A stretch of DNA of 64,000 nucleotides from CAYNFR01 sp964616755 (GTDB taxonomy: Bacteria; Bacteroidota; Bacteroidia; Chitinophagales; Saprospiraceae), in the NCBI GenBank assembly GCA_964616755.1, contig CAZTSI010000007.1, positions 1 to 64,000 on the forward strand, given 5' to 3'. Shown here piece by piece: positions 9,616-18,947 of this stretch. The notes under the pieces are model-generated. The model did not search any database and was not told where the DNA came from. It was given only the letters and a program-made list of their open reading frames with translations. Position numbers and translations under genes: made by a program. How positions within the stretch are numbered: position 1 is the stretch's first letter; every line of letters begins with the position of its first letter.

Positions 9616-10090
9616 TTGTCATCCTATGGTCTATCTGGAAGAGTATCGGTTTTGATCGAAGAAGAGCTTAAGGATAGTGGCGATCTTCATGTTGGTGAAA
9701 ATAATATTTATGTTGTCGCTCAAAATGTCTTTGGTGATAATATAGAACTAGGTGAGTCTATAGGTGAGTTCGTTATATCTCATTCATTTATTGAAGGTGA
9801 AAGAAATGCTGTTTTAAGGGCCGTTTTAAATACGGGAAGTTCATAAGGTAAGAATTTCATTAATAGTACAATAGTTACCGCTAACTCGAGTTTAATTGAG
9901 TTGATTGCAATTGCAGGAAATTATGTAGCGTTTGGATTAAACACTTGAAAAAAATCAAATTACTCTAATGAGATTACTCTTGCAAGTATTAAATATCGCA
10001 GGGGTAAAATGAAGGAGGGTAAATTTGGCTCTATTATAGACTTTGAAAATATTGAGGCTGGAATAGTCGTAGCGAGAAATGTTCTTGATT
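9616..10090 (+). pseudogene. Decayed coding sequence, unrecognised
   Basis: This stretch reads as coherent protein only in pieces. A frame with no plausible start codon runs 9616-9846 (SYGLSGRVSVLIEEEL...). It continues past a TAA for another 33 residues (GKNFINSTIVTANSS...) to a second stop. After a frame change near the A-run at 9949, a third piece (NEITLASIKYRRGKMKEGKF...) runs to a stop near 10090. The pieces have normal amino-acid composition and follow one another on one strand, which is what a gene broken by point mutations and a frameshift would look like. I recognise no family. A reverse-strand frame over 9960-10244 is taken to be a shadow. Chance open frames are the main alternative. 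Confidence 0.4.
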
Positions 10091-10252
10091 GAGCGGTGTA
10101 AGATGAGCTTTTATATTTATGAGCCGTATACGTCAAGATTGATAAAGTAGGAGAGAAGAATAACTCAAAAGGCAAAGCGAGTTGGTATTGATATTGGAGT
10201 TTGGATTCATAGGCCAACTTAACAAAGAAAATTTTAAGGGTCAATCGGCCCC

Positions 10253-10480
10253 ATGCCTCAGATTAAAAGGAAATTATTCGTTCTATTAATTGGTATTTTT
10301 ATTCTGTCAGCAATTGTCTAGAGAAAACTACTTTATGTCATCTACATCCACAAGCGAGCCCTAAACGGTAATTGTGAATGTAAATGGACGATTTACTATA
10401 GATGGTGTTCGGGAAGATGATTCGTTATGATGGTTGTGTCATGATCGATATCAGCAGTATAACGGTAATGTAAGATGCAA
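10253..10480 (+). pseudogene. Remnant of a secreted-protein gene (signal peptide then stop codons)
   Basis: An ATG at 10253 opens a good signal-peptide-like sequence (MPQIKRKLFVLLIGIFILSA) that ends in TAG after 22 residues. Soon after, another frame reads VIVNVNGRFTIDGVREDD before a stop at about 10428. No frame is open for long between here and 10640. This suggests the 5' end of a degraded exported-protein gene, possibly the same unit as, or a neighbour of, the fragment upstream. From 10490 to 10770 I see no gene, only a small hairpin (GCCGT/ACGGC at 10689-10703 followed by four T) that could be a relic terminator. Confidence 0.35.
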
Positions 10481-10774
10481 TTTACATCTGTAGGATCGCT
10501 CATGATAAGATCGGTGAAACCGCAGTTCTAATTGTACTATTTACAGAAAATAGATTGAATTCCAAAGGATCTAAATTGGATACGGCGTTTCCTACATACA
10601 ATTAAGAAACACCAGGGTCGCAAAGTTTACAAGTTGTTATATTGCTTCAGCAGACTTTCTTTTGAATAATTCTGATCCAAAAAGGGAGTGCCGTTGTCTA
10701 CGGCTTTTAAGGATTAATTATTTAGCTCAAGTACTTCAGTTAATTCGAATGTATATTCTATTTTTTAAAGGTGC

Positions 10775-10804
10775 AAAAAAAAGAGGGAAGCATAAACTCC
10801 CCTC
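10775..10804 (-). terminator. Rho-independent terminator of the T9SS cargo gene
   Basis: Read on the minus strand, GAGGGGAG pairs with CTTCCCTC (one G-T wobble) across a 6-base loop and is followed by eight T. It lies 27 bases beyond the stop codon at 10831. Confidence 0.88.
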
Positions 10805-10830
10805 ATCTTTCGGATTCAAAAGCTGGTTGG

Positions 10831-13227
10831 TTATTGTTTCACCACCATTTGACTTAGGATATTTTCATTCATTATGATTCTCAAAATATATATACCCGAG
10901 TTAAGCGACTGTGGGTGTATTATTTGCATATGATTGTAGTCTTTGGTTAACGATAATTGCCCTTTATGCATTAAGCGTCCATTGATATCTATTAGCTCAA
11001 ATTGAGCCGTTTCAGTTGCTGGCGACCAAAGCTCGATCGTGAATTGATCTATAAATGGGTTTGGACTAACTGCCATTGCAGCAGCTACTATACTCGCCCC
11101 AAGGGTATATTGAATTTGAACAAATGCAAGTTGACCGTTTCGCCCATTTATCACAGCAGGAATTCTACTCAATTCTAAGGCTTTATTACTCTTGATAGTT
11201 ATGGTGCCTTCAACCCCTTCTGCCAAAATTATTTCTGCAGATTGTGTTTTGTCAATTACCATAAATTCTAATGCTTGATGATTAGCAACGATGCTTTCGA
11301 TTTGATCCAAAGTAGATAGTGGAATGGTCATGGCATGCAAAGAAATTCCAGCAGGAATTTGTAGGTCATAGGTAAATATGCCAGATTGTTCTTCCAATTG
11401 ATAGTTAGACTTAACTGTGCTACGACTTGATGCCGTCAATTCGGGTTTCCAAGAATAGTCAATATCTCCTGTTTTAAGTGCAACTATGTCATATCGATGC
11501 TTAAAATGTCTTATCGGAATAGGTTCAGTTAGTAGAGAAGCCTTGGTAAATCCACCGTAGAATTTTTTAGAGTCTACAAATTTCCAAGCTCTATACGGAA
11601 TTTCTCTAGATGGCAATTGAAACTTTATGGCTACAAGGGCAAAATAATCCTGCATATCTATCAATTCATCATCATTGATATCTGCCGCTGCAAATTCCAT
11701 GACATGCTTAAATTTTTCTATCCCTGTGACATGTCTCAAAAGCTTTATTAAATCTTTTTCATCAATCCCATTGGTTTTGTCGTCAGGAATATTGGCGCTA
11801 AGAGTGTTGGCCACATTAGCTTTAGGTATACCGCTTATATTATACAATCCACGCGAATTACTGGTGGTAAAGGCCACTTCATTTCCTTGGTTTGTAACTT
11901 GAATTTCTGCACCCGCAAACGGACGTTCAAAGCGATTAAAGATGGCTCCACCTATTTGTTGCATTCCATTATCGCACTCATAATGATCAGATATGAAAAA
12001 CTCTACATAACAACTGGTCTGATTGCCAAATTGATCCCATGCATATAGGTTCATACCTTGTATACCAAGCCCTGTTTCGCAATCAAAATGTCTTCCCGTT
12101 TCGACTTTATCAGGCGAGAATGAAACAGTGATATTTCCCTTAAAACATGGCCCATCAAGTTTTCGTACGAAATCATTCGCCCAAATCGTCACTCCATCTG
12201 CATCACTGATTGACGATGAAATGTTTTGAATACAAACCATTTGCGGCGGAGTTTTGTCCCGCACTTTCAGCACTTGCTCACAGTAAGAGGTATTATTACA
12301 TCCATCGGTAATCTTCCATTTTATCAAATAATCGCCAGCTTGGAGGGTATTGGTAAGAATAGAAAATTCTTCATTATTCTTGGTGTAAAACCATTTTTTA
12401 GTGCGCAACACTTTCCACTGGTCAAACACCTCTGCAGTAATTTCTACTTTCTCGCCGGGGCATAGACCTGTATCTTCTGCTATATTCTTTATGTATACTT
12501 TTCCTTCGCACTTGCCTTCTAGGTCTATTTCGAGCTCTGCACACGACCATAGCCTAGGTGCATCATAATCTACTACTTTGATGACTTGGGTAAACGTGTA
12601 GTAGCCGTCCTCTTTTACTCCGTGATATGTGCTCGCAAAGGCAAAATATGCTGTGTGCCCAATAATATCCTTGACGAGTGCATATTTATCATCTTTATTT
12701 TCGGCACCTACATTAGGCTTGTACTTGCACCAATCCACGATTACCCAATGACGTAAGGTTTTAGAGCAGCCTGGCCCATCCACATAGACCACTTGGTCGG
12801 TATAATTGGTGGCTATTAGACTACAGTTGCTATCCTCCCAATGTGGTCTATTTTTAGCCTCTTCATGGCACTCGAAAGGTTTTTCCATCTCGATACCTTC
12901 CTTTAAAAACCACGGATCTGGACAATAAATGCTTCTTCGATAAGAATGTAGATCACTACGGTTCTTATTGCTCTTATGATCGTGATAAAGAACTTCTAAT
13001 TTATAGCTGCCACCATCTATATGATCTTTATAGTTTTCGCCAGTATGATGAAGTGGCCATTTGATCGAGAGGGGGTCAAACCGTCCTCGGTTGTTATACC
13101 ATTCCCATTCGGTGCAATAGTTGTTTTTGCACGCCTTATCCTCGTATTCGGCTGATAATGTCAGACTTACAAATGTCAAAAAAAATAATAGTGTACTTGT
13201 ACGCATTAGGGTAAACCTTGATTTCAT
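10831..13227 (-). CDS. Large secreted multidomain protein with dockerin-like region and T9SS type A sorting domain
   Basis: The start is placed at the ATG ending at 13227 (798 residues), because it begins a clear signal peptide (MKSRFTLMRTSTLLFFLTFVSLTLSA); the frame is open 26 codons further upstream without one. The middle holds several Cys-rich beta-sandwich, HYR-like segments, such as the one containing KITDGCNNTSYC. A carboxypeptidase-regulatory-like segment (GGAIFNRFERPFAGAEIQV) and a dockerin-like pair of Asp-rich loops (IDEKDLIKLLRHVTG and ADINDDELIDMQDY) follow. The protein ends in a type A T9SS domain (VSPNPFIDQFTIEL ... GIYILRIIMN), which directs export through the outer membrane and attachment to the cell surface. 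Its role is likely surface adhesion or matrix; no catalytic domain is seen. Confidence 0.88.
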   Translation of the reverse strand: MKSRFTLMRTSTLLFFLTFVSLTLSAEYEDKACKNNYCTEWEWYNNRGRFDPLSIKWPLHHTGENYKDHIDGGSYKLEVLYHDHKSNKNRSDLHSYRRSIYCPDPWFLKEGIEMEKPFECHEEAKNRPHWEDSNCSLIATNYTDQVVYVDGPGCSKTLRHWVIVDWCKYKPNVGAENKDDKYALVKDIIGHTAYFAFASTYHGVKEDGYYTFTQVIKVVDYDAPRLWSCAELEIDLEGKCEGKVYIKNIAEDTGLCPGEKVEITAEVFDQWKVLRTKKWFYTKNNEEFSILTNTLQAGDYLIKWKITDGCNNTSYCEQVLKVRDKTPPQMVCIQNISSSISDADGVTIWANDFVRKLDGPCFKGNITVSFSPDKVETGRHFDCETGLGIQGMNLYAWDQFGNQTSCYVEFFISDHYECDNGMQQIGGAIFNRFERPFAGAEIQVTNQGNEVAFTTSNSRGLYNISGIPKANVANTLSANIPDDKTNGIDEKDLIKLLRHVTGIEKFKHVMEFAAADINDDELIDMQDYFALVAIKFQLPSREIPYRAWKFVDSKKFYGGFTKASLLTEPIPIRHFKHRYDIVALKTGDIDYSWKPELTASSRSTVKSNYQLEEQSGIFTYDLQIPAGISLHAMTIPLSTLDQIESIVANHQALEFMVIDKTQSAEIILAEGVEGTITIKSNKALELSRIPAVINGRNGQLAFVQIQYTLGASIVAAAMAVSPNPFIDQFTIELWSPATETAQFELIDINGRLMHKGQLSLTKDYNHMQIIHPQSLNSGIYILRIIMNENILSQMVVKQ

Positions 13228-13551
13228 AACTACTTGATTGTCAGTTCGGCATGAAGGTACAAATAGCCTTGAGATTATTGGTATTCCACCCTTTTTTTTA
13301 ATCAAATGGTATCCAAAATGCGATAAGAAATGAGTTGTCAGTCATAGTTGGCGATTATGTTCTTTGAAGCGGAGCTGAGCTAAAGGTGAAGTAATTTCGA
13401 TGCGGTATTATAATATTATATATTATCCATTGGGCAGAATGGTTACATTCGTGAAGTATTTTCTGTTGTTTGTTTTGTGCAAATTTTCTGATAATCAATT
13501 GCCGATTAATGGAAATTTTTGACTTGCTACAGGTACTTTAATGCGAATCGT
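13228..13551. other. Divergent intergenic region between T9SS cargo and hybrid sensor
   Basis: These 324 bases separate two divergent genes, so both promoters should be here. The sequence is AT-rich, including an AT block around 13410-13430. I find no exact TTG-N19-TAnnTTTG pair on either strand and no RNA gene. The 26 or 11 extra codons that could extend the two flanking frames into this region look like non-coding read-through. Confidence 0.5.
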
Positions 13552-16344
13552 ATGTTTACTCCATGTTGGTTGAGAAGATTTGGCTTAATATGCCAGATCA
13601 TGATGGTGGCGATCATGGGCCAGGTGTTGTCTCAATCTAACAATGATATTCGCGCTATTACAGAGCTTCGACGTACGTTGGATGTTTTTCCTCCTGAAAT
13701 GAAAGTAGAGTACTTTGTAGATCTGCCGCCTTTTATCACGTCCAGAAGTATATTGGAGGAGTCATTTACAACCATAGGCAACCAAGGTTTTCATGTGGCT
13801 CCATCAGTCATTCCTAATCAGCGCTTGTGGATTCGGCTTACTATGGATTTGGATTCGTCTGCTTTAAATGCATTTGACGGATTTATATATTTTGGCCGAC
13901 ATGATCGTATTTTTTGCTATATAGTTGAGGATTATGCTTTAGTTGATTTAATCAAGATAGGTGGCCTGTACAAATCTCATCGACCAGTAAAGGCGATGTC
14001 CAATTATTATTTACCAGTTTTGATCGAACCTGGCCGACGTCTCGAAGTAGTAGTGCAGCTCTCTGATGCATTGCACCGAGTAGACAGTGATCCAGTCGTG
14101 CCTGTATTACTGCATGCATTAGAAGTTCCATTGTATGAGGACACTCATGGTATTCATTGGATGAAGCCACTCATTAGCATTTCTATTTTGACCATTTTAA
14201 CTTTGTTGGGGTTGATCTGCTTATTGTTATTTGCAGTATATAGACAATCAAGTTTGCTCTATTTTGGCATTTTGTGTGTATCGATTGTCTTGCACAATAT
14301 AAGAGTCTTGGAGTACTATCTCGATAGAGCAGTTATTTGGGGGCATTGGGACGAATATATCCAAAAAATGGAATTGCCGTTAAGGCTCTTGATAATGATC
14401 GGTTTTTTGGGCTTTGCAGTTACCCATTTTGATTTAGGCGTACACAAAAAATGGCTTCGACGAATCGTCATTTTGGCCATTTGTATAAGAATTATTAATG
14501 CATTGGCGCACTTTGTTTACATCAACCCACAGGATCATTTCCCCGCTTGGTTAGAGATATTGTATGGGATAGATGTGATGACGGACGCAGTGTCTAGCAT
14601 AGTTGCTTTGGTAGTACTATGGATATTGAAAACAGGTACTTCTAGGATATTCGCTTTGGCGACCTTTAGCTTTATCCTTTTTGTCAACTTGGGTATGTAT
14701 ATGACGTCAACGAATGCAGTGCATTTCAATATGTTGTTTTCTGGTGATCTCATAGTGCTTATTGCAGTGCTAGTATTTTTACTTTTTATTGGTTATATGG
14801 TCTATCGGCAGCTAGACGAAATGCGCCAAGAATGGTGGCGAAAAGCTGCTCATTCCGAGCAGGTAGAAGAGCTGCACCGGAGCAAATCAAGATTTTTTGC
14901 TAATGTGACACACGATTTTCGCACCCCCATTACGGTAATCGGAGGATTGATTCAGCGTATCGAGTCACCCTCGCTCGACCAATCTATAATTAAAAGAAAT
15001 CTAGACAAGCTTCAAATGTTGGTTGATGAGATGATGGATATTTCAAAACTTGAAGTTGGAAAACTTATAATTGACTTTAGCCAGTTTGATCTTGTGGCTT
15101 TGGTGGAGGAAGTAAATGTGAGACTGTCTACCTTGGCTCAAAAAAGAGCAATTAAGACGATCATTTTTAGTCGAAAGAACCCTTTGATCATAGAATCGGA
15201 TAGAGCCAAACTAGACAAAATTATCGCCAATTTATTGAGCAACGCTATAGAGTACACTCCATCTAGTGGCCGTATCGTGGTGGTCATGGCAGATGCAATC
15301 CATTGGATATACATAGAAGTACGTGACAACGGATTCCCAATAGCAGAAGACATGCAAAAGAATATTTTTGAACGTTATAAGTCATCTCCGACTCCGTCAA
15401 AAACTCATTCGGGATTAGGATTGGCTATTGTAGGCGAATTAGTAAAGAGCCTTGGTGGAAATATTCAACTTAGTTCATCACCTAAGGGCAATTCATTTCG
15501 TATAGCTTTACCTAATCGACTTGTGGAGGAGGTTTCAGTGCCATTGTACACAACACATGAGCAGTCAAATGAGCTTGTTGGCCAGGATTCATATCAAATC
15601 CTAATCATCGAAGATAACATCGATCTGTTGTATTATTATCAAACTATATTGAGTCCGCGATATCATATACATACCGCCAAAGATGGTTTAGAAGGCCTAA
15701 GAGTCGCTGAAGCTGAAGTGCCTGATTTGATTGTTACAGATATTATGATGCCCAATATGGATGGCGTTACTATGACGCGCGTCCTCAAGGAAAATCGTGT
15801 GACACATCATATACCTATACTTGTAGTCTCGGCCAAAGGTAGTGCGTCGGATAGACTGGATTTTTGGCGGGCAGGTGCGGATTATTTTCTACAAAAAGGA
15901 TTTCAACAAGTAGAACTTCTAGCTAAAATAGAAGGTATATTCTTAAATCTACGCAGACAGCAAGCCTATATCCGTCAACAACTGAGCATGCCTGACTCTA
16001 AGGAGGAGAATATTGATCCCTTCATTAAAGAGTTACACTCCTTTATTACTTCGCGTATGGATGATACAGAGTTGTCTATCGAAGATTTATGCCGTTTTTC
16101 AGGACTTAGTCGATCACAATTATTTAGGCGTGTGAAAAGCCTTACTGGATTAAATCCTACCAAATTTATGCTCGATAGTCGTTTGGAGCAGGCATGGCAA
16201 TTACTCAAATCACGAGACCAAAGAGTAAATGAAGTGGCATATCAATGTGGATTTTCGGACCCAGCCTATTTTGCTCGCGTATTTAAGAGAGCTTACGGTC
16301 GTACCCCGAGTGAGCATCAACATCAAATATTCTACGCCGAATAA
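13552..16344 (+). CDS. Hybrid two-component sensor/regulator: 7TMR-DISM, histidine kinase, receiver, AraC HTH
   Basis: From the ATG at 13552 the protein has 930 residues: a signal peptide (to about residue 28), a periplasmic DISMED2-like sensor (about 40-190), and seven hydrophobic segments (about 210-420). The kinase dimerisation domain carries the phospho-acceptor histidine in FFANVTHDFRTP (about H454). The ATPase domain shows NLLSNAIEYTP, VRDNG and GLGLAIV. The receiver domain has its phospho-acceptor Asp in VTDIMMPNMDG (about D730). A C-terminal AraC-type HTH (LSRSQLFRRVKSLTG ... GFSDPAYFARVFKRAYGRTP) completes it. One polypeptide therefore senses an external signal and binds DNA. It probably controls nearby genes, with the divergent cargo gene the first candidate. 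The frame also opens at a TTG 11 codons upstream; the ATG is preferred because the signal peptide begins there. Confidence 0.93.
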   Translation: MFTPCWLRRFGLICQIMMVAIMGQVLSQSNNDIRAITELRRTLDVFPPEMKVEYFVDLPPFITSRSILEESFTTIGNQGFHVAPSVIPNQRLWIRLTMDLDSSALNAFDGFIYFGRHDRIFCYIVEDYALVDLIKIGGLYKSHRPVKAMSNYYLPVLIEPGRRLEVVVQLSDALHRVDSDPVVPVLLHALEVPLYEDTHGIHWMKPLISISILTILTLLGLICLLLFAVYRQSSLLYFGILCVSIVLHNIRVLEYYLDRAVIWGHWDEYIQKMELPLRLLIMIGFLGFAVTHFDLGVHKKWLRRIVILAICIRIINALAHFVYINPQDHFPAWLEILYGIDVMTDAVSSIVALVVLWILKTGTSRIFALATFSFILFVNLGMYMTSTNAVHFNMLFSGDLIVLIAVLVFLLFIGYMVYRQLDEMRQEWWRKAAHSEQVEELHRSKSRFFANVTHDFRTPITVIGGLIQRIESPSLDQSIIKRNLDKLQMLVDEMMDISKLEVGKLIIDFSQFDLVALVEEVNVRLSTLAQKRAIKTIIFSRKNPLIIESDRAKLDKIIANLLSNAIEYTPSSGRIVVVMADAIHWIYIEVRDNGFPIAEDMQKNIFERYKSSPTPSKTHSGLGLAIVGELVKSLGGNIQLSSSPKGNSFRIALPNRLVEEVSVPLYTTHEQSNELVGQDSYQILIIEDNIDLLYYYQTILSPRYHIHTAKDGLEGLRVAEAEVPDLIVTDIMMPNMDGVTMTRVLKENRVTHHIPILVVSAKGSASDRLDFWRAGADYFLQKGFQQVELLAKIEGIFLNLRRQQAYIRQQLSMPDSKEENIDPFIKELHSFITSRMDDTELSIEDLCRFSGLSRSQLFRRVKSLTGLNPTKFMLDSRLEQAWQLLKSRDQRVNEVAYQCGFSDPAYFARVFKRAYGRTPSEHQHQIFYAE

Positions 16345-16600
16345 GCCTTAATATATGTTCAAGACCAAATAAATACTTGACATGTTTCATGCATGTGGAC
16401 TTTTGGTGATGTGTTTTAGCGATGCTGCTCGATCAAACGCAGTTTCTTGCTAACATTAATCCATTTCAAGTGTGGTTCATTAATAATACAGAGGATGCAA
16501 CCTCTGTCCTAGCTTTTGGTGGATGCGTCCAATCCTATTAAAGTGTATCAGGACAAATTTGTTCTTGTAAACACAATTGGATAAAAAAAATGAATCTAGT

Positions 16601-16816
16601 ATGAATTCAGCAAATGTCCTCACAGCGCGCGAGCGCCAAATAGTCCAACTTATAGCTGACGAGTGTTCAAGCAAAGAAATTGCCAGTACTCTTCATCTGA
16701 GTTGTGAAACCATCAATAGTCATCGCAAAAACGCAATGAGCAAACTCAATGCGCGCAACACAGCTGGTCTTGTGCGCCGAGCCATCGAGGCACGGATCAT
16801 TGATCTAAAGCTGTAA
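16601..16816 (+). CDS. Small stand-alone LuxR-type helix-turn-helix protein
   Basis: From the ATG at 16601 this is 71 residues and almost entirely a LuxR/GerE DNA-binding domain: LTARERQIVQLIADE, then SKEIASTLHLSCETINSHRKNAMSKL with the recognition helix, then a final helix. No receiver, PAS or autoinducer domain precedes it, and TAA blocks the frame at about 16568. A short sequence in another frame (about 16519-16563) also looks protein-like. The gene may thus be the surviving C-terminus of a larger regulator whose 5' part has decayed, or a genuine mini-regulator. It lies 256 bases after the hybrid sensor gene on the same strand and just before the S74 pseudogene. Confidence 0.65.
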   Translation: MNSANVLTARERQIVQLIADECSSKEIASTLHLSCETINSHRKNAMSKLNARNTAGLVRRAIEARIIDLKL

Positions 16817-16946
16817 TTATTTACTAATCAATCAATATTAAATTATGAAATCAACATAGGTTATTTTTTTTTAAGACTAGGCTTACGCTCCGTCGACAAT
16901 GATTCTTGATCGCTACCTTAACAATTGGCACTCTATTTAGCATTAG

Positions 16947-17718
16947 AGCGCAGAAAGATGTTATAATAGTGGAAGAATTATTTCTGATGGAGGTACAGAG
17001 GGATTGAGAGGCACAGTTCGAGGATTATTAAAGACTCAGAATAATATTTTTAAGATAAATTATGGACAAATAATTGAACTAGAGAGCGTTAGCTTACAAT
17101 TTAAAGATTCCATAGGCATATAAGTGGGCAATAATTATGCTATCGGTGTGAACCGCAGTTCTTTCTTTTTTTCCTATAGCGGATTTGCACATAGCACAAA
17201 ATCCTAAAGCTGGTAATGCGAATAGTGTATCTGTGGTGCTGGGATTAGTATTAGAGAATGATGGAGGTGGGAATGATCTTAGGAATTTTGATATTGTAAG
17301 CAATAACCCTATTTTGTGGTTATCGCTGACGCCGAGGCAAAGAACTTGGAGGACAGGGGTCAATTTATTTCTACTACAGGCGAATATTTCAATATTTCTG
17401 ACGGACGCTTAAAAAAAAAGTATCACCTATATTGATGATCTCAAAAGTAATTTTCTAGCTAGAGTGTTACAAATTTGTCCGGCATACTATAAATTCTATC
17501 ATGATATGATAGCTGCGGCAAAGCATTTTGGCGTTATTTCCCAAGATGTGGAGCATCTGTTCCGTGAGCTTGTCAGCCAAGAGGAAGGCGAAGTGTCTAC
17601 CAAGTTTGTTAATTATTCAATGTTTGGTATATTAGCAATACAAACTCTCAAAGAACAATAATTGATCATCGAAAAACTTGAAAAGCGCCTTGCGGCCTTG
17701 GAGGGTAATAGGAAGTAA
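16947..17718 (+). pseudogene. Broken gene with C-terminal Peptidase_S74 (tail-spike intramolecular chaperone) domain
   Basis: Protein-like sequence runs through this stretch in three frames. The pieces are SGRIISDGGTEGLRGTVRGLL (from about 16968), then KAGNANSVSVVLGLVLEND (about 17206-17262), then STTGEYFNISDGRLKKK (to about 17420). The frame then shifts at the A9 run at 17411-17419 and resumes as TYIDDLKSNFLARVLQICPAYYKF. The shift, the SDGRLKK core, HFGVISQDVEHLFRELV and the final helix LIIEKLEKRLAALEG are diagnostic of the Peptidase_S74 / endosialidase-chaperone fold. That fold trims and trimerises phage tail spikes and bacterial surface proteins. A TAA at 17659-17661 interrupts the last helix where family members often have Gln. 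With at least two frameshifts and three in-frame stops, the gene is dead. The 5' end is not identifiable. Confidence 0.85.
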
Positions 17719-17966
17719 AGGCATCCAGAAGCATATTTATCTACCAAAAACCTTAGAGCGTTAGTCAGCATATCTATGTTATGAATGGCGCTTTTAGTTA
17801 TTTCATGCTTTAAGATTAAATGTGTACATCTGATTCAAACAGAACGCATAAAGACATCATGCACCTTATCTTTATCAGTTTTTCAATGCTGGATGTTCGA
17901 GCGAATGCGCGATAACAATGCGAAACATAGAAAATATTCTTTAGAATGAATAAGCCCCGATAAGGC

Positions 17967-18425
17967 TTATAGAAATAGTCGTTGATCAAATGGGAAATCG
18001 CTCAAATCAACAACCTTAATTAGGTGAAAATTAGGATGATACGGATTGATCAGGAAGTTATAGTCACCCTGCACAACGGCTGATGGCACTCGCATCACAC
18101 CACTATCTAGGGCGGTAATAAAGGCGTCTCCAATTTTCTGAGTTGTGGAGCTTGGAGGGTGATTATTCCAAGTTTCATCAAGTTGCTTTGTATCCAAAAG
18201 TTGAATTTTGATGCTGTTCGGAATATCAATCTCCATCATCATAAAGTCATCTGGTAGTGCTGACAAGCTCAGATGTACCACCACTTCAGCCATAGCCAGC
18301 GCTCTACTTTCGGCAGTATAAATAATTTCTACGCCTTTAGAATTCCATCGATTATTGGATTTGGCGGCGCCTTTTCCGTTAAATTCTTGCGAATATTTGT
18401 GCCGTGTCAGTCTGAAAACGCGCAT
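17967..18425 (-). CDS. RES-domain toxin of a type II toxin-antitoxin system
   Basis: The 152-residue protein is a complete RES domain, the family of NAD+-degrading toxins (MbcT/ParT type). The three residues that name the family are visible: Arg in NNRWNSKG (R26), Glu in RALAMAEVVVHL (E47) and Ser in MRVPSAVV (S115). The ATG overlaps the TAA stop of the antitoxin gene (TAATG), so translation is coupled and antitoxin is made first. Depletion of NAD+ and growth arrest are the known outcomes when such toxins are free. A 7-bp hairpin (17950-17970) spans the stop codon but lacks a T-run, so it is not called a terminator. Confidence 0.92.
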   Translation of the reverse strand: MRVFRLTRHKYSQEFNGKGAAKSNNRWNSKGVEIIYTAESRALAMAEVVVHLSLSALPDDFMMMEIDIPNSIKIQLLDTKQLDETWNNHPPSSTTQKIGDAFITALDSGVMRVPSAVVQGDYNFLINPYHPNFHLIKVVDLSDFPFDQRLFL

Positions 18426-18940
18426 TAAGCAAAGATGCCGTGATCAATGCGATTTAACTCTGCCATTACTAATTCTTTACCATATGAATCCTTTAAGAGC
18501 TCCGAGGGGTTGAGATTGTCAAGGGCATAAGAAGGCGTGTTGAGCCACGCATAGAATTTAGGAAGGGAGCCAAATACATCTAATCCATAATTTGTCACCT
18601 CAGCCAATTCAATTATTTTTTCGGAATGAATTGGCTTAAAATAATAATCCTTCTCAGTGCTATGTCGCTGAAGAGTCTTTTTTGAGAGACTCAAATAATC
18701 TGCCCAATCATCTTCAGAAAAAGGGGTGAATTCTTTTATTTTGGTAAACAATGTATAAGGAATCCCTTTTCGGATGGCACGAATAATAGTCATTTTATCT
18801 TCAAAAAAGTCGGCAAATGTCAGCTGTTCCAACTGAGAACCCATGCTAGATGATAACTTAATCTGTCTCATATACAAACCTATAGCTTCATTAACCTCCA
18901 TCAAATCTGTAGCCTTTTTATTGGTATCCTCGTAAGTCAT
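18425..18940 (-). CDS. Xre/MbcA/ParS-family antitoxin
   Basis: The protein has 171 residues from the ATG ending at 18940. The frame is open to a TTG at 18961, but that codon lies within the promoter's -7 box, so the ATG is chosen. The middle carries an Xre-like HTH (around DDWADYLSLSKKTLQRH). The C-terminal part is the DUF2384/MbcA toxin-binding domain (EVTNYGLDVFGSLPKFYAWLNTPSYALDNLNPSELL). It neutralises the RES toxin downstream and should repress its own promoter; the repeats upstream fit that. Confidence 0.92.
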   Translation of the reverse strand: MTYEDTNKKATDLMEVNEAIGLYMRQIKLSSSMGSQLEQLTFADFFEDKMTIIRAIRKGIPYTLFTKIKEFTPFSEDDWADYLSLSKKTLQRHSTEKDYYFKPIHSEKIIELAEVTNYGLDVFGSLPKFYAWLNTPSYALDNLNPSELLKDSYGKELVMAELNRIDHGIFA

Positions 18941-18947
18941 ATCACAT

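Noticed and set aside
9960..10244. 94-residue reverse-strand frame over the decayed region
   Set aside because: The plus strand reads as protein in the same place, and the reverse frame shows no motif or start signal.
10662..10877. 71-residue plus-strand frame before the T9SS cargo gene
   Set aside because: It runs through the terminator hairpin and into the end of the T9SS gene on the other strand; composition is not protein-like.
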